IMG/VR virus record: IMGVR_UViG_3300009024_000048
Coordinates: 1-31,997 of that record
DNA from: a virus
Direction: 5' to 3' (one strand)
DNA length: 31,997 nt
Positions 18,689 to 25,048 of the stretch are shown here, piece by piece. A program made the translations under genes and the position numbers. The notes beneath the pieces were generated by a model. That model searched no databases. It was not told the DNA's origin and saw only the letters and a program-made list of their open reading frames with translations. Position 1 is the stretch's first letter, and every line of letters starts with the position of its first letter.

Positions 18689-19682
18689 TGAAGCATTAGC
18701 ACTACTAGATCCTAAGATTAGAAAGCGTCTAGGGCCCGCTGTGGGCATTAAAACAGAATTCCAGGCTACTCCTAGCCCAGGTCTTAATAAGGCCTTAGGA
18801 GGCGGTCTGCCGTACGGTAGACAGGTACTCCTGTGGGGCAGCAAGTCCAGTGCAAAGTCTTCCCTATGCCTACAGACAATAGGTATGGCACAGAAAGATG
18901 GAAAGCTGTGTGCTTGGGTGGATGCAGAAATGTCCTACGATGAAGAGTGGGCAAAAAAGCTTGGAGTAGATACGAGCCAGCTAATTTACTCAGAGGCGAG
19001 AAGCATTAATGACATGGTTGATGTGACAGTCGCTCTATTGCATGCAGGAGTAGACCTAATTGTTATTGACTCAATTAGTTCACTACTACCAGCGGTATAC
19101 TTTGAGAAGGACTCTACAGAGCTGAAGGATCTAGACAAGACTAAGCAGATTGGTGCAGAGTCTAAGGATCTAAAGCATGCATGGATGATGATTAACTATG
19201 CAAACAACCAGGAGAAGCCATCGCTAATTATTGCTATCTCTCAGGCACGAAACAATATTACACCAACTTATACACAAGCTGTACCAACTGGAGGAAATGC
19301 TACGCAGTTCTTTTCGTCTACTATTGTAAAACTATTCTCGTCATCATCTGACGGACAGGCTATTAAAAAGAAGATTAAAGTTGGAGACAAGCTTATTGAG
19401 CAAAAGGTTGGCCGCAAGGTACGCTGGGACGTACTAAATTCAAAGACCTCTGCTCCTGGAGAGTCTGCAGAGTATGATTTCTACTTTAGGGGCGACATGA
19501 TTGGTATTGATGAGGTTGGAGATCTTGTAGACACAGCAGAGATGAATGGTTACGTAGAGAGAACTGGTGCTTGGTACCTGTTGCCAGACGGCAATAAGGT
19601 TCAAGGACGAGACGCTTTCGTTGACTATGTAAGAGAAAACGAATCGTTCCAAGAAGAACTGAGGGTAAAGCTTAATGGGTAG
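18675..19682 (+). CDS. recA: RecA/UvsX-like recombinase
   Basis: This 335-residue protein starts with TTG at 18675, six bases after GGAGG, and overlaps the polymerase gene by 14 bases. The core has Walker A GSKSSAKSS at 55-63, the catalytic Glu in WVDAEMSYD (E85), Walker B LIVIDSISSLLP at 128-139, and SLIIAISQARNNI with a downstream loop (TGGNATQFFSS) placed like the DNA-binding L2 loop. The Walker A reads A-K-S where cellular RecA has G-K-T, and is nearer to phage UvsX forms. The family forms filaments on single-stranded DNA for strand exchange, which may drive recombination-dependent replication. Confidence 0.88.
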   Translation: MTTIDEALALLDPKIRKRLGPAVGIKTEFQATPSPGLNKALGGGLPYGRQVLLWGSKSSAKSSLCLQTIGMAQKDGKLCAWVDAEMSYDEEWAKKLGVDTSQLIYSEARSINDMVDVTVALLHAGVDLIVIDSISSLLPAVYFEKDSTELKDLDKTKQIGAESKDLKHAWMMINYANNQEKPSLIIAISQARNNITPTYTQAVPTGGNATQFFSSTIVKLFSSSSDGQAIKKKIKVGDKLIEQKVGRKVRWDVLNSKTSAPGESAEYDFYFRGDMIGIDEVGDLVDTAEMNGYVERTGAWYLLPDGNKVQGRDAFVDYVRENESFQEELRVKLNG

Positions 19683-19851
19683 GTATTCTATTTATCATGG
19701 AGAATTCTTGTGTCAAGTTTGTAAGGCAGAGGTATCAACCCTCAGACATTATCAAGACGACAAGCTTCTGACATGGATGTGCCCAGATAAGCATTTGTCA
19801 GAGGTTAGTCTAGATCCAAAGAGAAAGAAAGCCGACTTTATTAATGAGTGA
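19675..19851 (+). CDS. Small zinc-ribbon-like protein
   Basis: This 58-residue open frame fills the gap between the recombinase and the next gene. It starts at the ATG inside the recombinase stop region (8-base overlap), with TGAGGG upstream, and ends by overlapping the next ATG. C13, C16, C36 and H40 (LCQVC, then WMCPDKH) form a CxxC-CxxxH zinc-ribbon-like pattern. The tail is basic (PKRKK). No specific family is recognised. The tight overlaps on both sides and the metal-site pattern argue that it is real. A role in nucleic-acid binding near the recombinase is inference. Confidence 0.6.
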   Translation: MGRYSIYHGEFLCQVCKAEVSTLRHYQDDKLLTWMCPDKHLSEVSLDPKRKKADFINE

Positions 19852-20134
19852 GCGTGGAGAGACCAAGAGGCTAGGTGCCCAGGGCATCAAAAACTCTGGT
19901 AGAGGAAACAAAAAAGGTGATGCTACTTGGGAGAACTTTACTGTAGACTTTAAAGAATATCCAAAGGGCTTTACCGTTAATCAAGACAACTGGGCAAAGG
20001 CTGTAACTGATGCCTTGCGTAATGGCAACGATCCTGCTATAGTAGTAGTATTGGGTGAAACTAATCGTAAAACAAGACTAGCAATAATTGAACTAGAATT
20101 ACTAGAACAGCTAGTAGAAGAGAGTAAGAAGTAA
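19844..20134 (+). CDS. Putative PD-(D/E)XK endonuclease (Holliday-junction-resolvase-like)
   Basis: This 96-residue protein has GRGNKKGDATWENFTVDFKEY at 19-39, consistent with the PD-(D/E)XK core: D26, then D35-x-K37. It is followed by a helix with W and K (NQDNWAKAVTDA) and strands PAIVVVLGE and RLAIIEL. The small size and Gly/Arg/Lys-rich entry resemble Hjc-like phage resolvases. If right, it would cut branched DNA before packaging. The nuclease assignment rests on motif spacing that I judged by eye, so it is moderate. It overlaps the preceding small gene and the following exonuclease (one base). Confidence 0.5.
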   Translation: MSERGETKRLGAQGIKNSGRGNKKGDATWENFTVDFKEYPKGFTVNQDNWAKAVTDALRNGNDPAIVVVLGETNRKTRLAIIELELLEQLVEESKK

Positions 20135-20742
20135 TGAAAACACTATATCTAGATATCGAGACAACACCAATTAAAGCTTATGTGTGGGGCCTATGGGACC
20201 AGAACGTAAGTATTGATCAGATCATTGAGCCAACCGAGATGCTATGCTTTGGTGCCAGGTGGGGCGGTACAAAGAAGGTCATCTTTAAGTCAGTACATCA
20301 CGATGGCAAGAAGGCAATGCTACAGGAGCTACATGCCCTCATGGAGGAGGCCGATGTCCTAGTTGGGTGGAACTCAGCAGCATTTGACCATAAGCACATT
20401 AACCGTGAGTTCCTTGAGAATGGCATGGCACCACCATCAACAGTTAAAGACCTGGACCTTATGTCAATTGTTAAGGCTAACTTCCAGTTCCCATCCAACA
20501 AGCTAGACTATGTCGCACAAAAGCTTGGCGTTGGTGCAAAGGTAAAGCACTCAGGATTTAGCCTATGGATTAGGTGCATGGAGGGAGATGCCAAGGCGTG
20601 GGTAGAGATGAAGAAGTATCAGATCCAGGATGTCAATCTCCTAGTGGATCTGTATGACATTCTTTTACCATGGTTTGTAGGCAAGGCAACCGTTACTAGT
20701 AAAGATAAGCAGAATATAGTGAACGGCGAATCTATGGTATAA
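20134..20742 (+). CDS. DEDDy 3'-5' exonuclease (DnaQ/PolB-exo-like)
   Basis: This 202-residue protein has the RNase H-like exonuclease motifs. Motif I is LYLDIETTP (D7, E9), motif II is LVGWNSAAFDHKHI (D85), and motif III is YQIQDVNLLV with Y162 and D166, which places it in the DEDDy type. It is a free-standing exonuclease rather than a domain of a polymerase. Encoded downstream of DnaE and the recombinase, it is a natural candidate for proofreading or end processing. The last codons form the -10 box of the next gene (TGGTATAAT). Confidence 0.85.
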   Translation: MKTLYLDIETTPIKAYVWGLWDQNVSIDQIIEPTEMLCFGARWGGTKKVIFKSVHHDGKKAMLQELHALMEEADVLVGWNSAAFDHKHINREFLENGMAPPSTVKDLDLMSIVKANFQFPSNKLDYVAQKLGVGAKVKHSGFSLWIRCMEGDAKAWVEMKKYQIQDVNLLVDLYDILLPWFVGKATVTSKDKQNIVNGESMV

Positions 20743-20749
20743 TTCTACT
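20735..20749 (+). promoter_or_regulatory. Leaderless-type promoter for the first oxygenase-like gene
   Basis: TGG-TATAAT (20735-20743) is followed by 6 nt and ATG at 20750, identical in layout to the site before 10782. It overlaps the stop of the exonuclease gene (ATG GTA TAA). No Shine-Dalgarno is present. Confidence 0.65.
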
Positions 20750-21559
20750 ATGGAAAAATTTACAGCCCCAGAGATGTGGGACTACCTGTCTGACGATATG
20801 TCTAACTATTTGTCTGACTTGCCATTTTATGTAAATGATGCTTTATCTGATGATCAAGTTTTTAGAGTAACAAAAATTATTGAAGATACTTTATCACAAA
20901 ATAGTAATGCAGAGTACAATCTTGTTAATGGCGGACAGGAAGAGTATCGTGGAAATAGGTGGTACGACCCCAAAAAGGTTGTTCATATGTCTAGGGAAAT
21001 GGTAGAGTATGATGTTCCAGAAGATATTGAAAATCTTATGGATAGCATCGTTAAACCACTTTATCGTGGTGAATTGAGGCTGGCACATTGGAACTATATA
21101 GATTATGATTTAAGGCACGGGGATGGGCGTTACGCCCCTTCCTTGCCTCCTCATATTGATAATAGCGAAGATCTTCTTACGTTTAATTATATGTTAGACG
21201 GAAATATAGATTGGGACCTATATATTGACAACGAAAAATATCAGCTAAAGAAAGGCCAAGCTATTGTCTTTAGTGCATTAAACCAGCCTCACTTTAGACC
21301 AAAGCGAAAATGGAAAAGGGGAGAGTTTGTAAAAATTCTAACATTTGACTACTCACCCCCATCCGACTTTAGATTTACTGGAAAAGATTATGCACTGGAT
21401 CCAGGAAAGTTTCCAGAAAGGCTTAAGCCATATTTGGATTCGGTGAACAAGCACCCAAAGATGCAGGCAGCCTGGATGCTTTACAACTCTCTTGGAAAAA
21501 AAGAAGGCATTTCGGACCCAGAGACACACGGTACTTGGGAGGAAACCGATGAACTTTGA
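20750..21559 (+). CDS. 2OG-Fe(II) oxygenase-like protein 1
   Basis: This 269-residue protein has the facial-triad pattern of Fe(II)/2-oxoglutarate oxygenases: H135 and D137 in PPHIDNSEDLL and the distal His at H181 in LNQPHFRP, with Arg/Lys nearby (R190, K195) that could bind 2-oxoglutarate. The WDLYID-to-KGQAIVFS span matches the jelly roll before the second His. The substrate (protein, nucleic acid or small molecule) cannot be read from the sequence. It starts at a leaderless-type promoter and is followed at once by a second protein of the same kind. Arg codons here mix CGT and AGG. Confidence 0.6.
   Translation: MEKFTAPEMWDYLSDDMSNYLSDLPFYVNDALSDDQVFRVTKIIEDTLSQNSNAEYNLVNGGQEEYRGNRWYDPKKVVHMSREMVEYDVPEDIENLMDSIVKPLYRGELRLAHWNYIDYDLRHGDGRYAPSLPPHIDNSEDLLTFNYMLDGNIDWDLYIDNEKYQLKKGQAIVFSALNQPHFRPKRKWKRGEFVKILTFDYSPPSDFRFTGKDYALDPGKFPERLKPYLDSVNKHPKMQAAWMLYNSLGKKEGISDPETHGTWEETDEL
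21538..21542 (+). promoter_or_regulatory. Ribosome binding site that sets the start of the second oxygenase-like gene
   Basis: GGAGG six bases before the ATG at 21549 decides the start against a longer in-frame ATG at 21492. Confidence 0.7.
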
Positions 21560-22160
21560 TCAACCAAATCTAATTGTCAAAGACATTTTTACAGATATAG
21601 AAATTGCTCAGATCTATGGGCATATTAACAATACTCCAGAAGACAGGAAGCAGGTTGTAGAAGTTTTTTCTCACCAAGCATATCATAGCTGGATGCCTCA
21701 AAATATTGTAGAGACAATCACCAGAGCAGCTCAATCAACGACCGACATTCCGATTGTTCTTAGAGAGCTATCGTTTGCTAGATACGCAAAGTTCGATGAT
21801 GCACCGAAGATACAACTAACTCCACATACAGATCAGACTTTCAGGGAGCCTCGGCTGACATTTGATATTCAGCTAGATTCAAATAGGACATGGCCCCTGG
21901 TTGTAGAGGGTCGTTCGTATACTTTGCAGAATAATGAGGCTCTTACATTCTCAGGCACTCATCAGGTTCACTGGAGAGAAAAGGTAGAGTTTCTAGAAGA
22001 TGATTATATGGACATGGTCTTTGCTCACTTTAGTGCCGCAGACTATGTACCAGAAGAGCTCGGAAAATTTGATGTAAATGACTTGTCAAATATGGCAGAA
22101 CATGATAAGCTTATGACAGATAAGCGAGAATACTGGGAAAAAATTTATAACGAAAGTTAG
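21549..22160 (+). CDS. 2OG-Fe(II) oxygenase-like protein 2
   Basis: I chose the ATG at 21549 because GGAGG at 21538-21542 lies six bases upstream. A longer frame from 21492 would overlap the previous gene by 68 bases and add a basic tail without support. The 203-residue protein has H93 and D95 in LTPHTDQTF and distal His candidates H138/H141 in GTHQVHWRE, the same arrangement as its neighbour and about the same spacing. It may therefore be a paralogue or an oxygenase partner. The sequences are divergent apart from the motif region. Substrate and pathway are unknown. Confidence 0.6.
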   Translation: MNFDQPNLIVKDIFTDIEIAQIYGHINNTPEDRKQVVEVFSHQAYHSWMPQNIVETITRAAQSTTDIPIVLRELSFARYAKFDDAPKIQLTPHTDQTFREPRLTFDIQLDSNRTWPLVVEGRSYTLQNNEALTFSGTHQVHWREKVEFLEDDYMDMVFAHFSAADYVPEELGKFDVNDLSNMAEHDKLMTDKREYWEKIYNES

Positions 22161-22163
22161 GGT

Positions 22164-22466
22164 ATGACAGATAAAACAACTTTAGAATCAGTTAATGGTT
22201 TGGCAGAAATCGCAGACTTCATGCAAGATGAAGAGCTAACGCAGGCACTAACAATGGTGGCTAAGTTAATTCTTAAACCAGATATCCCCATTCAGGTAGC
22301 AACACTGGAGATCGTAAGGCTGCAAGCAATTGCTGCAAAGATGTCTCTTAAAGCAACATGGATGGTAAACGTAGATAAGGGAGATAGAGCAAAGAAGAAT
22401 ATATACTTCACAACTGCAGAGGCCGTAAATGACCTTGTGGCAGCACTCAAGTATATTGCTCGATAG
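22164..22466 (+). CDS. Unknown small helical protein
   Basis: This 100-residue, almost entirely helical protein (FMQDEELTQALTMVAKLIL, VATLEIVRLQAIAAKMSL, AEAVNDLVAALKYIAR) has no metal motif, signal peptide or membrane segment. I do not recognise it. It lies between the oxygenase pair and the Cas4-like nuclease, and its spacing to both is a few bases, so it belongs to the same transcript. An accessory role to the nuclease is conceivable from position only. Confidence 0.55.
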   Translation: MTDKTTLESVNGLAEIADFMQDEELTQALTMVAKLILKPDIPIQVATLEIVRLQAIAAKMSLKATWMVNVDKGDRAKKNIYFTTAEAVNDLVAALKYIAR

Positions 22467-22471
22467 AAAAT

Positions 22472-23275
22472 ATGGCAAAAAATTTATTAAACCAGGTAAT
22501 GCTTAAAGCTGCACAACAAAAGTCATTCCTTAATACTAAAGATCTAGTAGATAGGATTAACTCTGGCTATACAGTTAAGAGAGTCTCTAAGCACACCCAG
22601 AAGAAGACATTCGCTCCTTCAACTATTGCTTATGGGCACGGAGAGTGCCCAAGGTATTGGTACATAGCTTTTGACGGCACAGAGTTCCACGACAGTGCAG
22701 ATGCCTACGGTGCTGCAAATATGACAGCTGGAACAAAGTCTCACGAGAGAATCCAGGAGGCAATGGGAAACGTAGACGACTTCCTGATTGACTCTGAGTT
22801 TAAGATTACAGCGAATGACCCACCAATATTTGGCTTTGGGGATGTTATGCTAAAATGGGATGGCAAGGAGCTTCTTGGTGAAATCAAGACAATGCCACAA
22901 GAAGGGTTTGAATATCGCAAGGCAGCTGGTAAGCCAAAGCTAGGACACCTAGTTCAATTGCTTATCTATATGAAGATTCTAAATAAGACAGAAGCTGTTC
23001 TTATTTATGAAAACAAAAATAATCATGAGCTACTGATTCTACCAGTAGAGATTAGTGATTATTATATTAAGTGGGTAAATGGCACATTTGACTGGTTGAG
23101 GTCAGTTCGTAAGGCTTGGGTTGACAGAACCCTTCCTGAAAAGAACTACCGATCTAACTCAAAGATTTGCAAGACATGTCCTGTAAAGGCAACTTGTGAT
23201 GTGGCTGGTAAGGGAGACATTAAACTATTATCTCTGGAGCCGATAGATGAAAAGCAAGCACTGCCAGTGGTGTGA
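22472..23275 (+). CDS. Cas4/RecB-like PD-(D/E)XK nuclease with Fe-S-type cysteines
   Basis: This 267-residue protein shows the full motif set. C59 is in GECPRYW, H91 in TKSHERIQ, D124 in FGFGDVML, E137-x-K139 in LLGEIKTM, and Q162/Y166 in QLLIYMK. The C-terminal cysteines C233, C236 and C242 lie in CKTCPVKATC. One early and three late cysteines are the arrangement that holds a 4Fe-4S cluster in Cas4 and AddB-type nucleases. It probably degrades or trims DNA ends, for recombination or replication. No CRISPR or other cas gene is near, so the Cas4 likeness is structural only. The next gene begins inside its 3' end. Confidence 0.8.
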   Translation: MAKNLLNQVMLKAAQQKSFLNTKDLVDRINSGYTVKRVSKHTQKKTFAPSTIAYGHGECPRYWYIAFDGTEFHDSADAYGAANMTAGTKSHERIQEAMGNVDDFLIDSEFKITANDPPIFGFGDVMLKWDGKELLGEIKTMPQEGFEYRKAAGKPKLGHLVQLLIYMKILNKTEAVLIYENKNNHELLILPVEISDYYIKWVNGTFDWLRSVRKAWVDRTLPEKNYRSNSKICKTCPVKATCDVAGKGDIKLLSLEPIDEKQALPVV

Positions 23276-23537
23276 CCACGCCTTTGAGACTGAGATCTCT
23301 TACCAAATATATTGTTGTGCTGAATGCCGAGAGGCAGCCACAAAAGAAAAGATTGCAGCAAGGTATAACCAAACTCGTAGAACTAGGCGTAAGGGCAAAG
23401 ATCGTCCATGCAAAAACTGTGGAAAACAGCTGTCCATCTACAATGACGGAGACCTTTGTGAAACTTGTGTGACTGACCCTAGAGATTTAAAGGGTGCACT
23501 AAAAGAAATAAAGAGGCTTATCAATGGTAAGGAATAA
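23247..23537 (+). CDS. Cysteine-rich zinc-finger protein of unknown function
   Basis: This 96-residue basic protein starts at 23247 with GGAG at 23236-23239 and overlaps the previous gene by 29 bases. It has two zinc modules: C6, C9 with C23/C24/C27 (HCQWC, YCCAEC) and C55, C58 with C71, C74 (CKNC, CETC). A basic linker (RYNQTRRTRRKGKDR) and a C-terminal helix follow. Zinc-ribbon proteins of this kind often bind nucleic acid. No catalytic motif is visible. Its position between the Cas4-like nuclease and the RuvC-like resolvase suggests an accessory role in DNA processing. Confidence 0.65.
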   Translation: MKSKHCQWCDHAFETEISYQIYCCAECREAATKEKIAARYNQTRRTRRKGKDRPCKNCGKQLSIYNDGDLCETCVTDPRDLKGALKEIKRLINGKE

Positions 23538-24087
23538 ACTTTTTTCTGTAGACGCAAGCACAACTAGCATGGCTTTTGCAATCTTTGATGGAGAGGCTCT
23601 TGTATCATACGGTAAGATCAACTTTGAGGGTAAGTCTATATATGCAAGAGTGGCAGATGCAGGCAGAAAATGCAGAGCCTTTTTCGAAGAGTTTCCAGAG
23701 ATAAAAAATCTTGTTATTGAGCACACTGTATTTATGAATAGCCCTAAGACAGCCGCAGACCTTGCCCTTGTGCAAGGAGCCTTGCTTGGTGCGGCAGCAC
23801 AGTCTGGCATCACTCTTGCAGGAGCAGTTAACCCAATTGCTTGGCAGAGTTATTTGGGGAATAAGAAGATGACTAAAACTGAACAGTTTGAGCTTACAAA
23901 AGAATTCCCAGGCAAGTCAAAGACATGGTATAAGAATAAAGAGCGTGAAATACGTAAACAAAGAACTATGAATATTATTAAGATAAACTACGATAGAGAT
24001 ATACTAGACAATGATGTTGCAGATGCGGTTGGTGTTGGACATTACGCAATTGGAAACTGGGCAAAGGTGGTTGACAAAGATGGCTAA
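23524..24087 (+). CDS. ruvC: RuvC-like Holliday junction resolvase
   Basis: This 187-residue RNase H-like nuclease starts at 23524, seven bases after AAGAGG at 23511-23516. It carries the acidic core: D10 in LFSVDASTTSMAF, E66 in LVIEHTVF, and D164/D167 in DNDVADAVGVGHYA. The family cuts four-way junctions. Here it would resolve recombination intermediates or branches before packaging, next to a Cas4-like nuclease. It overlaps the previous gene by 14 bases and the next by 8. A second, unrelated resolvase candidate of the PD-(D/E)XK type is encoded at 19844. Confidence 0.8.
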   Translation: MVRNKLFSVDASTTSMAFAIFDGEALVSYGKINFEGKSIYARVADAGRKCRAFFEEFPEIKNLVIEHTVFMNSPKTAADLALVQGALLGAAAQSGITLAGAVNPIAWQSYLGNKKMTKTEQFELTKEFPGKSKTWYKNKEREIRKQRTMNIIKINYDRDILDNDVADAVGVGHYAIGNWAKVVDKDG

Positions 24088-24241
24088 ATCTGCTAAACTA
24101 TATACAAATGAGTTGTGGTTAAAGAAACGTTTCCACATGGACAAGAAGACACCAGAGCAAATTGCCCAGGAATGCGGTGTAAGCGTAGAGACTGTTTACG
24201 TTTACCTGGCAAAGTTTGGGCTAAGAAAGTCGAGAAGGTAA
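24080..24241 (+). CDS. Small helix-turn-helix protein
   Basis: I chose the ATG at 24080, with AAAGGTGG at 24062-24069 upstream, over an in-frame ATG at 24011 that would overlap the resolvase gene by 77 bases. The 53-residue protein is basic and consists mainly of a helix-turn-helix (KTPEQIAQECGVSVETVYVYLAKFGL) with a Lys/Arg-rich end, like small phage regulators. It lies between the resolvase and the packaging genes. It may act on transcription or be a DNA-binding partner for packaging, which is undecided. Confidence 0.55.
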   Translation: MAKSAKLYTNELWLKKRFHMDKKTPEQIAQECGVSVETVYVYLAKFGLRKSRR

Positions 24242-24525
24242 TGGCACGTCGTAATAAAGCAGTAGTAGCCCCAAGTCACTTTGTTACAGAGCCCTACATG
24301 GAGCTAGATGGTTTTCCAATTAACGCAGGAGACACCATCAAAGTAAAGGGTGAGTATGGCACCAAGTTTAAGTTTGTAGGAGTTACTACCAATGAGCTTA
24401 CTGGATCGCAGTGGGTAGACTGCTTTGAGATTTTTAGAGGAAAGGCACAGCAGTTCCGTGCATTTAAGGAGGACCGTATCAAGCGTGTGCCTCAGAGGGG
24501 AAAGAGGGCCAAGCGTGTCAATTGA
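24241..24525 (+). CDS. Small basic strand-rich protein of unknown function
   Basis: The ATG at 24241 lies in a TAATG overlap with the helix-turn-helix gene stop. A longer frame from 24115 would lie wholly over that gene in another frame and is not supported. The 94-residue protein is basic with several short strands (ELDGFPINAGDTIKVKGEYG, FKFVGVTTNELTG, WVDCFEIFRG) and an Arg/Lys-rich end (RIKRVPQRGKRAKR). I recall small actinophage proteins of similar layout but cannot name a family. A nucleic-acid-binding, OB- or SH3-like fold is possible. Confidence 0.55.
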   Translation: MARRNKAVVAPSHFVTEPYMELDGFPINAGDTIKVKGEYGTKFKFVGVTTNELTGSQWVDCFEIFRGKAQQFRAFKEDRIKRVPQRGKRAKRVN

Positions 24526-25048
24526 GGACCTAACAGTAGAGCACCTAGATCAAGTAAATAGAGTTGTTGAAAAGTACCTAGCAGGAACACCAGAAACACA
24601 GATCTCCAAAGAGCTTGCAATTCCTAGGCAGAAGGTTGTTGGCTATATCAATGAGTGGCGTGCAATGGCTTCCGACAATGCTGCAATTAGAGCCAGAGCC
24701 AAAGAGGCTTTAGTAGGTGCAGACACACACTATAGCAAGCTAATCCAAAAAGCCTATGAGGTAATGGACGAAGCCACAACAACTGCAGACCTAAGGTCTA
24801 AGAACTCTGCAATCAAGTTGGTCATGGACCTCGAGCGTACCAGGATTGATATGCTTCAAAAAGCTGGCCTTCTTGAGAACAAGGAGTTGGCGGAAGAGAT
24901 GATGCAGATTGAAGAGCGTCAGCAGGCCCTCATCCTAATCCTTAAAGAGATTGCTGCAGAGCACCCCGAGATTCGGGATAAGATTATGAGAAGACTGTCT
25001 GATGCAACCAAGCCTGGAGAAACAATCACAGTAGTGAGCGGTGAGTAA
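24515..25048 (+). CDS. terS: Terminase small subunit (putative)
   Basis: The GTG at 24515, with AAAGAGGG at 24501-24508 six bases upstream, fits better than an earlier ATG at 24425 in the same frame, which would overlap the previous gene by 101 bases. The 177-residue protein has an N-terminal helix-turn-helix (GTPETQISKELAIPRQKVVGYI) and then long helices (MQIEERQQALILILKEIAAEH), the usual layout of terminase small subunits that recognise the packaging site and oligomerise. Its stop overlaps the large-subunit start (TAATG), which supports the pairing. Confidence 0.7.
   Translation: MSIEDLTVEHLDQVNRVVEKYLAGTPETQISKELAIPRQKVVGYINEWRAMASDNAAIRARAKEALVGADTHYSKLIQKAYEVMDEATTTADLRSKNSAIKLVMDLERTRIDMLQKAGLLENKELAEEMMQIEERQQALILILKEIAAEHPEIRDKIMRRLSDATKPGETITVVSGE

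Noticed and set aside
21492-21548. Longer N terminus for the second oxygenase-like protein
   Set aside because: It overlaps the previous gene further and has no ribosome binding site, whereas 21549 does.
22472-23275. CRISPR-linked Cas4
   Set aside because: No repeats, spacers or other cas genes are present; only the nuclease fold and cysteines are shared.
24425-24514. Longer terminase small subunit from the ATG at 24425
   Set aside because: It would overlap the preceding gene by 101 bases; the GTG at 24515 has a well-placed purine-rich site.
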